5,025 nt of DNA. Origin: Gemmataceae bacterium (GTDB taxonomy: Bacteria > Planctomycetota > Planctomycetia > Gemmatales > Gemmataceae). Numbering within the stretch: position 1 is the first letter of the stretch; every line of letters begins with the position of its first letter. The DNA lies in contig SIAL01000275.1 of NCBI GenBank assembly GCA_009691815.1, positions 1-5,025 of the forward strand, read 5' to 3'. Both the position numbers and the translations under genes were made by a program. The notes under the pieces are model-generated. The model ran no database searches and had not been told where the DNA came from. It saw only the letters and a list, made by a program, of their open reading frames with translations. Shown here piece by piece: positions 1 through 5,025 of this stretch.

Positions 1-326
1 ACAACAAGTGCCCCGTCCGCCCCGGCTTTTTTCGCGAATTTGGTTAGCCTGATCGCTTCTTTGGTGGAGTTCGAACCGGTTCCGGGCATCACCTTAATTC
101 GACCCGCCGCTTGCTGAACCACCGTTTCGATGATTTTCTCGTGCTCTTCGTGATCCACCGTAGGGGATTCGCCCGTGGTGCCCACGGGAGCCAAACAATT
201 AGTGCCTTGGGCGATATGCCAGTCCACCGATCGGCAAAGGGCAGGGTAATCCACCGATCCATCCCGAAAGGGGGTGACAATGGCCACCGTCAGTCCCGCA
301 AACATCCGGCCTTTGGTGATCCGCAT
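1..326 (-). CDS. dapA: 4-hydroxy-tetrahydrodipicolinate synthase (DapA), N-terminal part, cut by the window edge
   Basis: The minus-strand frame from 326 stays open to position 1 and gives 108 complete codons of a class I aldolase of the DapA family. This cytoplasmic enzyme condenses pyruvate with aspartate-4-semialdehyde in the diaminopimelate/lysine pathway, which feeds peptidoglycan and protein synthesis. Visible landmarks are the first barrel strand FAGLTVAIVTPF (residues 9-20), the GTTGES motif at 49-54 with its substrate-binding threonines, and GTGSN at 82-86. The later active-site Tyr and the Schiff-base Lys lie outside the window. The start at 326 is preceded by GAGGAA six bases away. 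Met8 (303-305) is an alternative start that would match the short N-terminus of many homologues but has a weaker site. The gene is transcribed away from the HAD gene and has no evident functional tie to the lipid genes. The wording of the sequence recalls planctomycete DapA, from memory only. Confidence 0.95.
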   Translation of the reverse strand, partial: MRITKGRMFAGLTVAIVTPFRDGSVDYPALCRSVDWHIAQGTNCLAPVGTTGESPTVDHEEHEKIIETVVQQAAGRIKVMPGTGSNSTKEAIRLTKFAKKAGADGALV

Positions 327-332
327 GAAACA

Positions 333-338
333 TTCCTC
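333..338 (-). promoter_or_regulatory. Ribosome binding site of dapA
   Basis: GAGGAA on the minus strand, six bases before the ATG at 326-324. It decides for this start over the internal ATG at 305-303. Confidence 0.7.
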
Positions 339-379
339 GTGTGAACCAATTGCAAGTAGTTTACAAAGCGAAGTCCCCT

Positions 380-426
380 CGAAAACCCATTTAGGAAAGG
401 AAGTGCTGTTAAAAGGTGGGGTTTCG
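380..426. repeat. Imperfect inverted repeat in the divergent spacer
   Basis: CGAAAACCCA at 380-389 pairs with TGGGGTTTCG at 417-426, nine of ten positions complementary, separated by 27 bp. It lies just before the HAD ribosome binding site. It could be a protein-binding site or a leader hairpin, but the long loop and the mismatch leave chance as a real possibility. Confidence 0.3.
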
Positions 427-442
427 GTCGGTAAGGTAAATG

Positions 443-448
443 GGAGGG
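443..448 (+). promoter_or_regulatory. Ribosome binding site of the HAD gene
   Basis: GGAGGG, eight bases before the GTG at 457-459. It supports the short form of the protein, whose catalytic strand begins right after the start, over an upstream ATG at 274 that lies inside dapA on the opposite strand. Confidence 0.75.
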
Positions 449-456
449 ACTTTGCC

Positions 457-1134
457 GTGATCCGCTTTATCTATTTCGATGCTGTGGGAACCATTCTCCA
501 CCCCAGCCCGTCCGTGAGTGAAATTTATCACCACTATGCCCTGAAACATGGATATCCTGTGGAGTTTTCCAAGCTCAAACAGCGAATTCGAGAGGCGTTT
601 GGCCGTCAAGAAGGGTTGGATGTGGGACTCGGTTGGAAAACCGATGAGGCCCGGGAAGAAAACCGTTGGAGAAGCATCGTTCAGGAAAGCTTTCCCGGCA
701 TGAGTTCCCTCGAAAATTGTTTTCAGGACCTTTACCAAGTTTTTGCCACGGCCAAAGCCTGGACCGTGGATCCGGATTTGGATGGGTGGCTGGATTTGGC
801 CCAAAGTCGTTCCATCCGGCTAGGTTTGGCCTCGAATTTTGATCATCGATTGCGAAACCTGATCCGGGAATTTCCGCAATTACAGGCATTTTCCGAGGTC
901 ATTATCAGTTCCGAAATAGGTTGGCGAAAACCCGCCGCCAAGTTTTATGAATGGGCCTTAATTCGGGCCAATCATAGGCCATCTCAGGTCTTGTTTTTGG
1001 GGGACAACCTCCGATTGGATGTGCAAGTTCCCCGCGAAATGGGGATGCACGCCGCCCTCATCAGCGAGTTTGCAACTTCACCTATAGCCTACCTTTCTCC
1101 CGAAAAGGCGGCAGAGTTTGCCTTATTGTTCTGA
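457..1134 (+). CDS. HAD-superfamily hydrolase, REG-2-like, with an altered DxD motif
   Basis: A 225-residue cytoplasmic protein with a GTG start. The four HAD motifs are in order: motif I FDAVGTI at 7-13 (nucleophile Asp8), motif II LASNFD at 124-129 (Ser126), motif III WRKP at 156-159 (Lys158), and motif IV GDNLRLD at 182-188 (Asp183, Asp188). Between motifs I and II is a helical cap of about 100 residues of the subfamily I type. The SNFDHRL stretch, the EIYHHYALKHG segment and the length fit the REG-2/HDHD3-like group. Most HAD phosphatases have DxD in motif I, but here the second Asp is Val10, so the usual general acid/base is missing. As I recall, DAVGT is common in this subgroup, so the change is probably a family trait and not decay. 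The substrate is unknown. The gene is followed after 87 bp by the acyltransferase, so a lipid-related phosphatase role is possible but only inferred. Confidence 0.85.
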   Translation: MIRFIYFDAVGTILHPSPSVSEIYHHYALKHGYPVEFSKLKQRIREAFGRQEGLDVGLGWKTDEAREENRWRSIVQESFPGMSSLENCFQDLYQVFATAKAWTVDPDLDGWLDLAQSRSIRLGLASNFDHRLRNLIREFPQLQAFSEVIISSEIGWRKPAAKFYEWALIRANHRPSQVLFLGDNLRLDVQVPREMGMHAALISEFATSPIAYLSPEKAAEFALLF

Positions 1135-1210
1135 TTTTCCCCCATTCGGGTGGCCCAAGGAGCTTCCGGGATCCTAATTCAATCCTTGGAATCGTTTTCT
1201 TGATTCGGCT

Positions 1211-1215
1211 AGGTG
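1211..1215 (+). promoter_or_regulatory. Ribosome binding site deciding the acyltransferase start
   Basis: AGGTG, six bases before the ATG at 1222-1224. It overlaps the in-frame GTG at 1213-1215, which has no such site before it, so ATG 1222 is preferred. Confidence 0.6.
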
Positions 1216-1221
1216 CCTTTC

Positions 1222-2439
1222 ATGACACAGCGTTATTTTGCGGAGCCTTATCGGTTCATTGGGCCGGAGGAATCGACTTGGTTCATTGATTTGTTTCGTC
1301 ACATCACCCCGTATTACTATCCGTGGGCCCTAAACCTAAAGCGCTGGAGTTTTCCGGGTTTGGAGCACCTTAAAGAAAGTTATCAAAAAAACGCCGGGAT
1401 CCTCCTTTGCTCAAACCACCAGAGCGGGATGGATCCCCTATTGCTTGGAAAATTGGCCGAGGCGTCGGGTCGGTGGATTCATTTTATCGCATCGCATCAC
1501 CTCTTTAAGGAGGGCGAAATCATAGGGGAGGTCATTCGTCGTTTAGGCGGATATAGCATCTTTCGTGACGGTCCCGATTTGATGAGCGTTAAGAAAACAA
1601 TCGAGCTTTTGCGAGAAGGGAAGCGAGCCGTTTTGGTGTTTCCAGAAGGCACCTATTTCAAACAAAATGACCGGATAGGTCCCTTTTTGGAAGGAACGGG
1701 TTTGATATTGCGTAAAGCCTTGCAAAAGGCGACCCGGCCAATTGTGATTCACCTGATTGCGGTTAAATATTGGTTTTTGGAAGACCCAATGCCGTCCCTA
1801 AGGCTTAAATGGAGTCGCTTGGAAAAGGAATGGGGCTTATTGGATGCATCCCTAGAGGATGACCTTACCCGGTTGGAGGCGATTCTTTCCAAAGGGATAG
1901 TGAGGCTTTTGGGGAAGGAAGCGAAAACCTGTTTGCAGCCGGGCCGTTTGGGTAGCGGTGACTTTGACACCGCGTTAGGCCAAATGGTGGCCAAACACTT
2001 TGAGGTTAAACCCATTTCTGATGGGGATACCAAAGGACCCACCTGGTCGGTCATTCGAAAGCTTAGGCAGGGCTTAATCAAGGATTTGGTTCGTACAGCG
2101 GGTTTCCCAAAAGAGGAGGAGGCGATTCAGGAAAAACTTTCGATGCTTTTGAAATGGGAGAATGTAACCAGCTTATCGATGGGGTATGTTCGGGAAAAAC
2201 CAACGGTGGAGAGGATTTGGGAAACTTTTGCCCGGTTGGAGGAGGCCCTAACCGATTGTGAATCGACTTTCCCGGTTCCCGTTGAGGTGGTTTTGTCTGT
2301 TAGTAAAGGAATAGATTTATCCCCCAAAGCGAGGCCTTTGGACCTTGATCCGCAAAAAGAAGAATTCGGGAGCCGTCTCCGTGAAAAGATGCAAGCCCAT
2401 CTGGATTCCATTACCATGAAAAGTCCTGTCGTTTTGTGA
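1222..2439 (+). CDS. PlsC-type lysophospholipid (1-acylglycerol-3-phosphate-like) acyltransferase with an extended C-terminal half
   Basis: A 405-residue protein. Residues about 50-185 carry the glycerolipid acyltransferase signature: SNHQSGMD at 64-71 (HX4D, His66 and Asp71), GGYSIFRDG at 109-117 (Arg115), FPEGT at 140-144, and RPIVIHLIAVKYW at 172-184, matching motifs I to IV. Such enzymes transfer an acyl chain from acyl-ACP or acyl-CoA to a lysolipid, classically lysophosphatidate to phosphatidate, at the inner face of the membrane. No clear membrane-spanning helix is visible, so peripheral attachment is likely. PlsC is usually about 240-250 residues, and here some 200 residues follow motif IV. 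The stretch VEVVLSVSKGIDLSP at 354-368 followed by a helix resembles the last strand and helix of a normal PlsC, which would make residues about 190-350 an insertion. The acceptor is not determined. Being 110 bp upstream of btaA on the same strand suggests it feeds or remodels the glycerolipid used there. The in-frame GTG at 1213 would add three residues. Confidence 0.88.
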   Translation: MTQRYFAEPYRFIGPEESTWFIDLFRHITPYYYPWALNLKRWSFPGLEHLKESYQKNAGILLCSNHQSGMDPLLLGKLAEASGRWIHFIASHHLFKEGEIIGEVIRRLGGYSIFRDGPDLMSVKKTIELLREGKRAVLVFPEGTYFKQNDRIGPFLEGTGLILRKALQKATRPIVIHLIAVKYWFLEDPMPSLRLKWSRLEKEWGLLDASLEDDLTRLEAILSKGIVRLLGKEAKTCLQPGRLGSGDFDTALGQMVAKHFEVKPISDGDTKGPTWSVIRKLRQGLIKDLVRTAGFPKEEEAIQEKLSMLLKWENVTSLSMGYVREKPTVERIWETFARLEEALTDCESTFPVPVEVVLSVSKGIDLSPKARPLDLDPQKEEFGSRLREKMQAHLDSITMKSPVVL

Positions 2440-2549
2440 ATTTTTGCCAAGTTATTGCTCGTGGGCGACATTTCTCAAGGGACAGAGCGGCGGATCAAAG
2501 TAGGATGACCCGATAGGGTTTTGGCGATTTCCGGGCAGGAATTGTTTGC
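2440..2549 (+). other. Spacer between the acyltransferase gene and btaA
   Basis: 110 bp with no credible open frame; the longest possible peptide noticed is about 15 codons. No strong hairpin with a T-run was found, so there is no sign that transcription stops here. No confident promoter was recognised. Its final part holds the btaA ribosome binding site, AGGAA at 2537-2541. Confidence 0.5.
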
Positions 2550-3740
2550 ATGCACGCAAAGATCTTTCAGATGGTTCACAAAGGCAACCTCATTTACAAC
2601 ACCTGTTGGGAAGACCCGGTGTTGGATCAGGTGGCATTTGGGCTCAAACCCAAGGACAGGGTGTTGGTCATTACCAGTGCCGGCTGTAATGCGTTGGATT
2701 ATCTACTTGCCGGGGTGGCGGGTGTTCATGCCGTGGATATGAACCCGATTCAAAACAGTCTGCTAGAGCTCAAAAAAGCGGCAATCAAGGTCCTCGATTT
2801 TGACGATTTTTGGAGGATGTTTGGTGAAGGGCATCACCCAAGGGCCCGGGAAATGTACCAACAGCGCCTTCGCCCCGCCTTGCCTGAATATGCTCGAGTT
2901 TGGTGGGACCGGAAAATCGGCTATTTTTCGGGCAAAGGCTGGCGCAGCAGTTTCTATTATCGGGGAACCTCGGGCTTATTCGCCAAACTCGTCATGACCA
3001 AGCTGAATCTTTTTAGTCGGATGCGCGGTGTGATTCAGGAGTTTTTAAATGCGCCAACCTTGGAAAAACAGGCAGAGATATGGCTTTCCAAGATTCACAA
3101 AAAAGTAATGACCCCCTCCATGCGCTGGTTTTTGGGTCGACAATTTACCATGACACTTCTCGGGGTCCCCGGTCCGCAAATTCAACAGATTCGCAATCAA
3201 TATCCCGGCGGTCTGGTTCAATTCATCGAAGATTGCATCACGGTGGTTACCACCAAGCTTCCCATCAAAGACAACTATTTTTGGCGTGTGTACATTGAGG
3301 GGCGCTATCATCATGAAGCCTGTCCATCCTACCTCAAAGAGGCAAACTTCGAAAAGCTCAAAGGGCTGGTCGATCGTCTTGAAATTACCACAAACTCCGT
3401 GGAAGGATTCTTGAAATCGACCCACCATAAAATCAACAAATTCACACTTCTTGATCACATGGACTGGATGGCTCGGAAAAACCCTAAAGGGCTGGTGGAT
3501 GAATGGAATGCACTTTTGGAAAAGGCCCTACCCGATTCGGTTATCCTGTACCGAAGCGCGGGTCTAAAGGTGGACTTCCTTGACGACCTTATGGTGAAAT
3601 CGAAAAAGGGGACGGTTAGGTTGGGGGATTGCCTAGACCATGATCTGGCCCTGGCCCAAACGCTTCACACCACCGACCGGGTTCACACCTATGGCAGCTT
3701 TTATATCGCTCGGCTGAAACCCGGCACCGTTACGGAGTGA
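2550..3740 (+). CDS. btaA: S-adenosylmethionine:diacylglycerol 3-amino-3-carboxypropyltransferase (BtaA, DUF3419)
   Basis: A 396-residue protein covering the whole DUF3419/BtaA family. It catalyses the first step of betaine lipid synthesis: the 3-amino-3-carboxypropyl group of S-adenosylmethionine is moved to the sn-3 hydroxyl of diacylglycerol, giving diacylglyceryl-homoserine and methylthioadenosine, at the cytoplasmic membrane. Family landmarks are LIYNTCWEDPVLD (14-26), the SAM-binding loop VLVITSAGCNALDYLL (38-53), the strand-2 acidic site AVDMNPIQN (61-69), LLELKKAAI (71-79), FGEGH (91-95), YYRGTSGLFAK (136-146), LLDHMDWM (300-307) and HTYGSFYIARL (379-389). The ATG at 2550 has AGGAA eight bases upstream, and the protein begins just before the conserved region, so the start is well placed. 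The length fits bacterial BtaA (around 400 residues). The stop codon lies just before the btaB start, so the two are co-translated. No truncation or key loss is seen. Confidence 0.95.
   Translation: MHAKIFQMVHKGNLIYNTCWEDPVLDQVAFGLKPKDRVLVITSAGCNALDYLLAGVAGVHAVDMNPIQNSLLELKKAAIKVLDFDDFWRMFGEGHHPRAREMYQQRLRPALPEYARVWWDRKIGYFSGKGWRSSFYYRGTSGLFAKLVMTKLNLFSRMRGVIQEFLNAPTLEKQAEIWLSKIHKKVMTPSMRWFLGRQFTMTLLGVPGPQIQQIRNQYPGGLVQFIEDCITVVTTKLPIKDNYFWRVYIEGRYHHEACPSYLKEANFEKLKGLVDRLEITTNSVEGFLKSTHHKINKFTLLDHMDWMARKNPKGLVDEWNALLEKALPDSVILYRSAGLKVDFLDDLMVKSKKGTVRLGDCLDHDLALAQTLHTTDRVHTYGSFYIARLKPGTVTE
3734..3737 (+). promoter_or_regulatory. Ribosome binding site of btaB, inside the end of btaA
   Basis: GGAG within the last codons of btaA, five bases before the ATG at 3743-3745. 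The alternative GTG at 3737-3739 overlaps the btaA stop as GTGA but has no such site before it. Confidence 0.55.
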
Positions 3741-3742
3741 CC

Positions 3743-4480
3743 ATGAGTTTTTGGGGCGATATGCGGGTGATTTGGGGGATGGCGTTTCATCGGGGTTCCT
3801 CAACCGATCTGAAATCTCGGCTGGAGGAATTCTATTCCGGCCAAAGTGCCGACTACGACAGTTTTCGCAAGAAACTCCTCCATGGGCGGGAATCGCTCAT
3901 GAGTGAAATCGGCCAAAGACTTGAACCCGGCGCCACCCTTTTGGATATGGGTGGGGGCACGGGGAATAACATTGCCGAACTTGGCCCCCATCTCGCCAAG
4001 CTCGGGCGAGTGGACATTATTGATCTTTGTAGCCCTCTTTTGGGTGTGGCCCAAGCCAGAATCAAAAAAGAGGGGTGGACCAATGTTCAAACCATTGAGG
4101 CCGATGCGACCAAGTTTGTACCCCCTTTGGGACCGGTGGACGCCATTACTTTTTCCTACTCCCTGAGCATGATTCCCGATTGGTTTTTGGCTTTGGAAAG
4201 GGCGTTGGAAAACCTAAAACCCGGTGGTATTATTGGCGTGGTGGACTTCTACATTTCCCGGAAATGGCCTGAACCAAAATACAAAAAACATAGCACCTTT
4301 TCCCGGGGACTATGGCCTTTGTGGTTTGCCAATGACAATGTTTTCCCAAGCCAAGATCACCTTCCGTGGCTCGCTTCCCATTCTGATCCGATCATGATGG
4401 AAGAGGGGATGGGGAAAATTCCCTATGTTCCCGTGCTCAGGGCACCCTATTATATCTTTTTAGGGCGCAAAAGTACTTAA
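3743..4480 (+). CDS. btaB: Diacylglyceryl-homoserine N-methyltransferase (BtaB), class I SAM-dependent
   Basis: A 245-residue class I methyltransferase. It would add three methyl groups to the amine of diacylglyceryl-homoserine, giving the betaine lipid DGTS. Motif I is LLDMGGGTGNNI (66-77), the acidic end of strand 2 is in DIIDL (91-95, Asp94 likely), the adenine-side Asp is in EADATKF (119-125), and LENLKPGGIIGVVDFY (155-170) is the post-motif helix and strand. The leading part FYSGQSADYDSFRKKLLHGR (30-49) and the ending WFANDNV…PYVP…PYYIFLGRK (194-243) match betaine lipid methyltransferases and set it apart from generic ones. It is somewhat longer than the roughly 210-residue Rhodobacter BtaB, mainly through its N-terminus. 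It starts two bases after the btaA stop (or overlaps it by four bases if the GTG at 3737 is used), so translation is coupled. The order btaA then btaB leaves little doubt about function. Confidence 0.92.
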   Translation: MSFWGDMRVIWGMAFHRGSSTDLKSRLEEFYSGQSADYDSFRKKLLHGRESLMSEIGQRLEPGATLLDMGGGTGNNIAELGPHLAKLGRVDIIDLCSPLLGVAQARIKKEGWTNVQTIEADATKFVPPLGPVDAITFSYSLSMIPDWFLALERALENLKPGGIIGVVDFYISRKWPEPKYKKHSTFSRGLWPLWFANDNVFPSQDHLPWLASHSDPIMMEEGMGKIPYVPVLRAPYYIFLGRKST

Positions 4481-4544
4481 ATCAGGTTGTTACGGGCAAA
4501 GAAATACCCACACGGTTGCTTTGATGTCAGGGATGCCATTTTGA
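4481..4544. other. Convergent spacer between btaB and the DUF952 gene
   Basis: 64 bp between two converging stop codons. A bidirectional terminator would be expected, but I see no stable GC-rich hairpin followed by a T-run on either strand. The only symmetry is AAGTACTT at 4471-4478, at the very end of btaB, which is too short to count. Confidence 0.5.
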
Positions 4545-4832
4545 TTAACGAATTCGAATCCGTTGGCCAAACGCTTCCGGATTGATGGGGCCATAAATAT
4601 GGGGAAAACTCTCTCCAAGGTTCGATGGCTCCACTCGTACTTCCGAGGTCAATGTTTCCGGTTTGATCTCAAAGGCCCAAATTTCACCGGTTTTGGGAAA
4701 AAACCGTTCCGTGACTTTTAAAGCCTGATGATCAAAACAACAATGAATGAAGCCTTCACTCTCAAGCGAAGGATGGACAAAGGGAACGGTTGGGGCTTGC
4801 GGTTTTGGACCCGCCACAATATGCAAAATCAT
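4545..4832 (-). CDS. DUF952 family protein
   Basis: A 95-residue soluble protein matching the whole DUF952 domain. Seen are the opening strand MILHIV (1-6), the signature SLESEGFIHCC (22-32), FEIKPETL (54-61) and SFPHIYGPIN (75-84). The family's molecular function is not established. I recall it being grouped with ADP-ribosyltransferase-like folds, which is background and not something this sequence proves. His30 and His78 are the conserved polar residues one would look at. The ATG has GAAGGA seven bases upstream (4840-4845). The gene starts 17 bp after the TPR gene ends, and its ribosome binding site lies in that gap, so the two are probably one transcript running toward btaB. There is no link to the lipid genes beyond being neighbours. 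Confidence 0.85.
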   Translation of the reverse strand: MILHIVAGPKPQAPTVPFVHPSLESEGFIHCCFDHQALKVTERFFPKTGEIWAFEIKPETLTSEVRVEPSNLGESFPHIYGPINPEAFGQRIRIR

Positions 4833-4849
4833 CGATTGGTCCTTCAGTG

Positions 4850-5025
4850 CTAGCGGTCGGGTGTTGGCAGGTGAATGCCCGCTTTTTTCATTTGGTCGAT
4901 TTTTGTTTGCAGGGCCACTTGGGTGGGGCGAACCTCCATGGCCCGTTCGTAAAGAGCAAGGGCTCGATCGGGCCGATTGAGGGATTCAAAAAGGCTTCCC
5001 AATTCGATCATGGCTACGAGATCAC
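4850..5025 (-). CDS. Tetratricopeptide repeat protein, C-terminal end only
   Basis: The minus-strand frame enters from the right edge (first full codon at 5023-5021) and ends at a TAG at 4852-4850, giving the last 57 residues of a longer protein. They contain one good TPR unit: MIELGSLFESLNRPDRALAL (5-24) followed by YERAMEVRP (25-33), with the consensus Gly, Ala, Tyr, Ala and Pro in place. A charged helix and a short tail ending in PDR follow. TPR repeats are protein-binding scaffolds, and the partner and any other domains lie outside the window. The gene precedes the DUF952 gene by 17 bp in the same direction. Confidence 0.8.
   Translation of the reverse strand, partial: DLVAMIELGSLFESLNRPDRALALYERAMEVRPTQVALQTKIDQMKKAGIHLPTPDR

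Larger units (their letters stand above)
327..456. other. Divergent intergenic region between dapA and the HAD gene
   Basis: This 130-bp spacer must carry the leftward promoter for dapA and probably the rightward promoter for the HAD gene and what follows. I could not identify convincing -35/-10 pairs on either strand. The only structure seen is an imperfect inverted repeat at 380-426. An open frame runs through the spacer in phase with the HAD gene, but it has no good start before 457 and extends back over dapA, so it is treated as non-coding. Confidence 0.6.

Noticed and set aside
111..344. Plus-strand open frame of 77 codons, and minus-strand frame 89-280
   Set aside because: Both are out-of-frame shadows of dapA, whose true reading frame gives an unmistakable family match.
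274..456. A 61-codon upstream extension of the HAD protein starting at ATG 274
   Set aside because: It would overlap the start of dapA on the other strand, has no family similarity, and a good GGAGGG site sits before GTG 457, directly ahead of the catalytic strand.
327..456. A Pho box or clear sigma-70 promoter in the spacer, looked for because betaine lipids are often induced by phosphate shortage
   Set aside because: No pair of CTGTCA-like repeats at the right spacing and no convincing -35/-10 pair were found here; the same is true of 1135-1221 and 2440-2549.
409..889. Two long minus-strand open frames opposite the HAD gene (131 and 104 codons)
   Set aside because: Their translations show no recognisable domain, and the plus frame carries all HAD motifs.
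3045..3458. 137-codon minus-strand open frame opposite btaA
   Set aside because: A shadow of btaA; the opposite strand encodes conserved DUF3419 sequence throughout.
4481..4544. A bidirectional terminator between btaB and the DUF952 gene
   Set aside because: Only three-base stems such as GGG…CCC were seen, with no T-run; not enough to call.
4747..4980. 77-codon plus-strand open frame across the DUF952/TPR junction
   Set aside because: It overlaps two recognised minus-strand genes and its translation resembles no family.

Overview
The window is an ordinary, densely coded bacterial chromosome segment of moderate GC (about half, by eye). The truncated DapA and the general style of the proteins (the GTTGESPT…HEEHEKII…AAGRIKVM pattern) look most like Planctomycetota. 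That placement comes from memory of family sequences, not a search, and is only moderately secure. There are no RNA genes, insertion sequences, CRISPR repeats, phage genes or visible attachment sites.

Layout. Positions 1-326 (minus strand) hold the N-terminal third of dapA (lysine/peptidoglycan pathway), running off the left edge. A 130-bp divergent spacer follows, containing one imperfect inverted repeat. Four plus-strand genes fill 457-4480: a REG-2-like HAD hydrolase, a PlsC-type lysophospholipid acyltransferase with extra sequence in its C-terminal half, btaA and btaB. A 64-bp convergent spacer separates them from two minus-strand genes: a DUF952 protein (4545-4832) and, 17 bp upstream of it in transcription order, the last 57 codons of a TPR protein running off the right edge.

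How the genes work together. btaA and btaB are the two-gene pathway for the phosphorus-free betaine lipid DGTS. BtaA moves the 3-amino-3-carboxypropyl group of S-adenosylmethionine onto diacylglycerol to give diacylglyceryl-homoserine, and BtaB trimethylates the amino group. The acyltransferase just upstream would make phosphatidate or remodel acyl chains. The HAD protein belongs to a phosphatase superfamily, so a full lysophosphatidate to phosphatidate to diacylglycerol to DGTS cassette is an attractive hypothesis. However, the HAD protein lacks the second Asp of the catalytic DxD motif, which weakens the idea that it is the phosphatidate phosphatase. No Pho box or other phosphate-starvation signal was recognised upstream of any of the four genes.

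The most interesting content is this putative four-gene membrane-lipid locus. The core chemistry is known. The association with the acyltransferase and the HAD protein, and the extra region inside the acyltransferase, are the parts that deserve checking.
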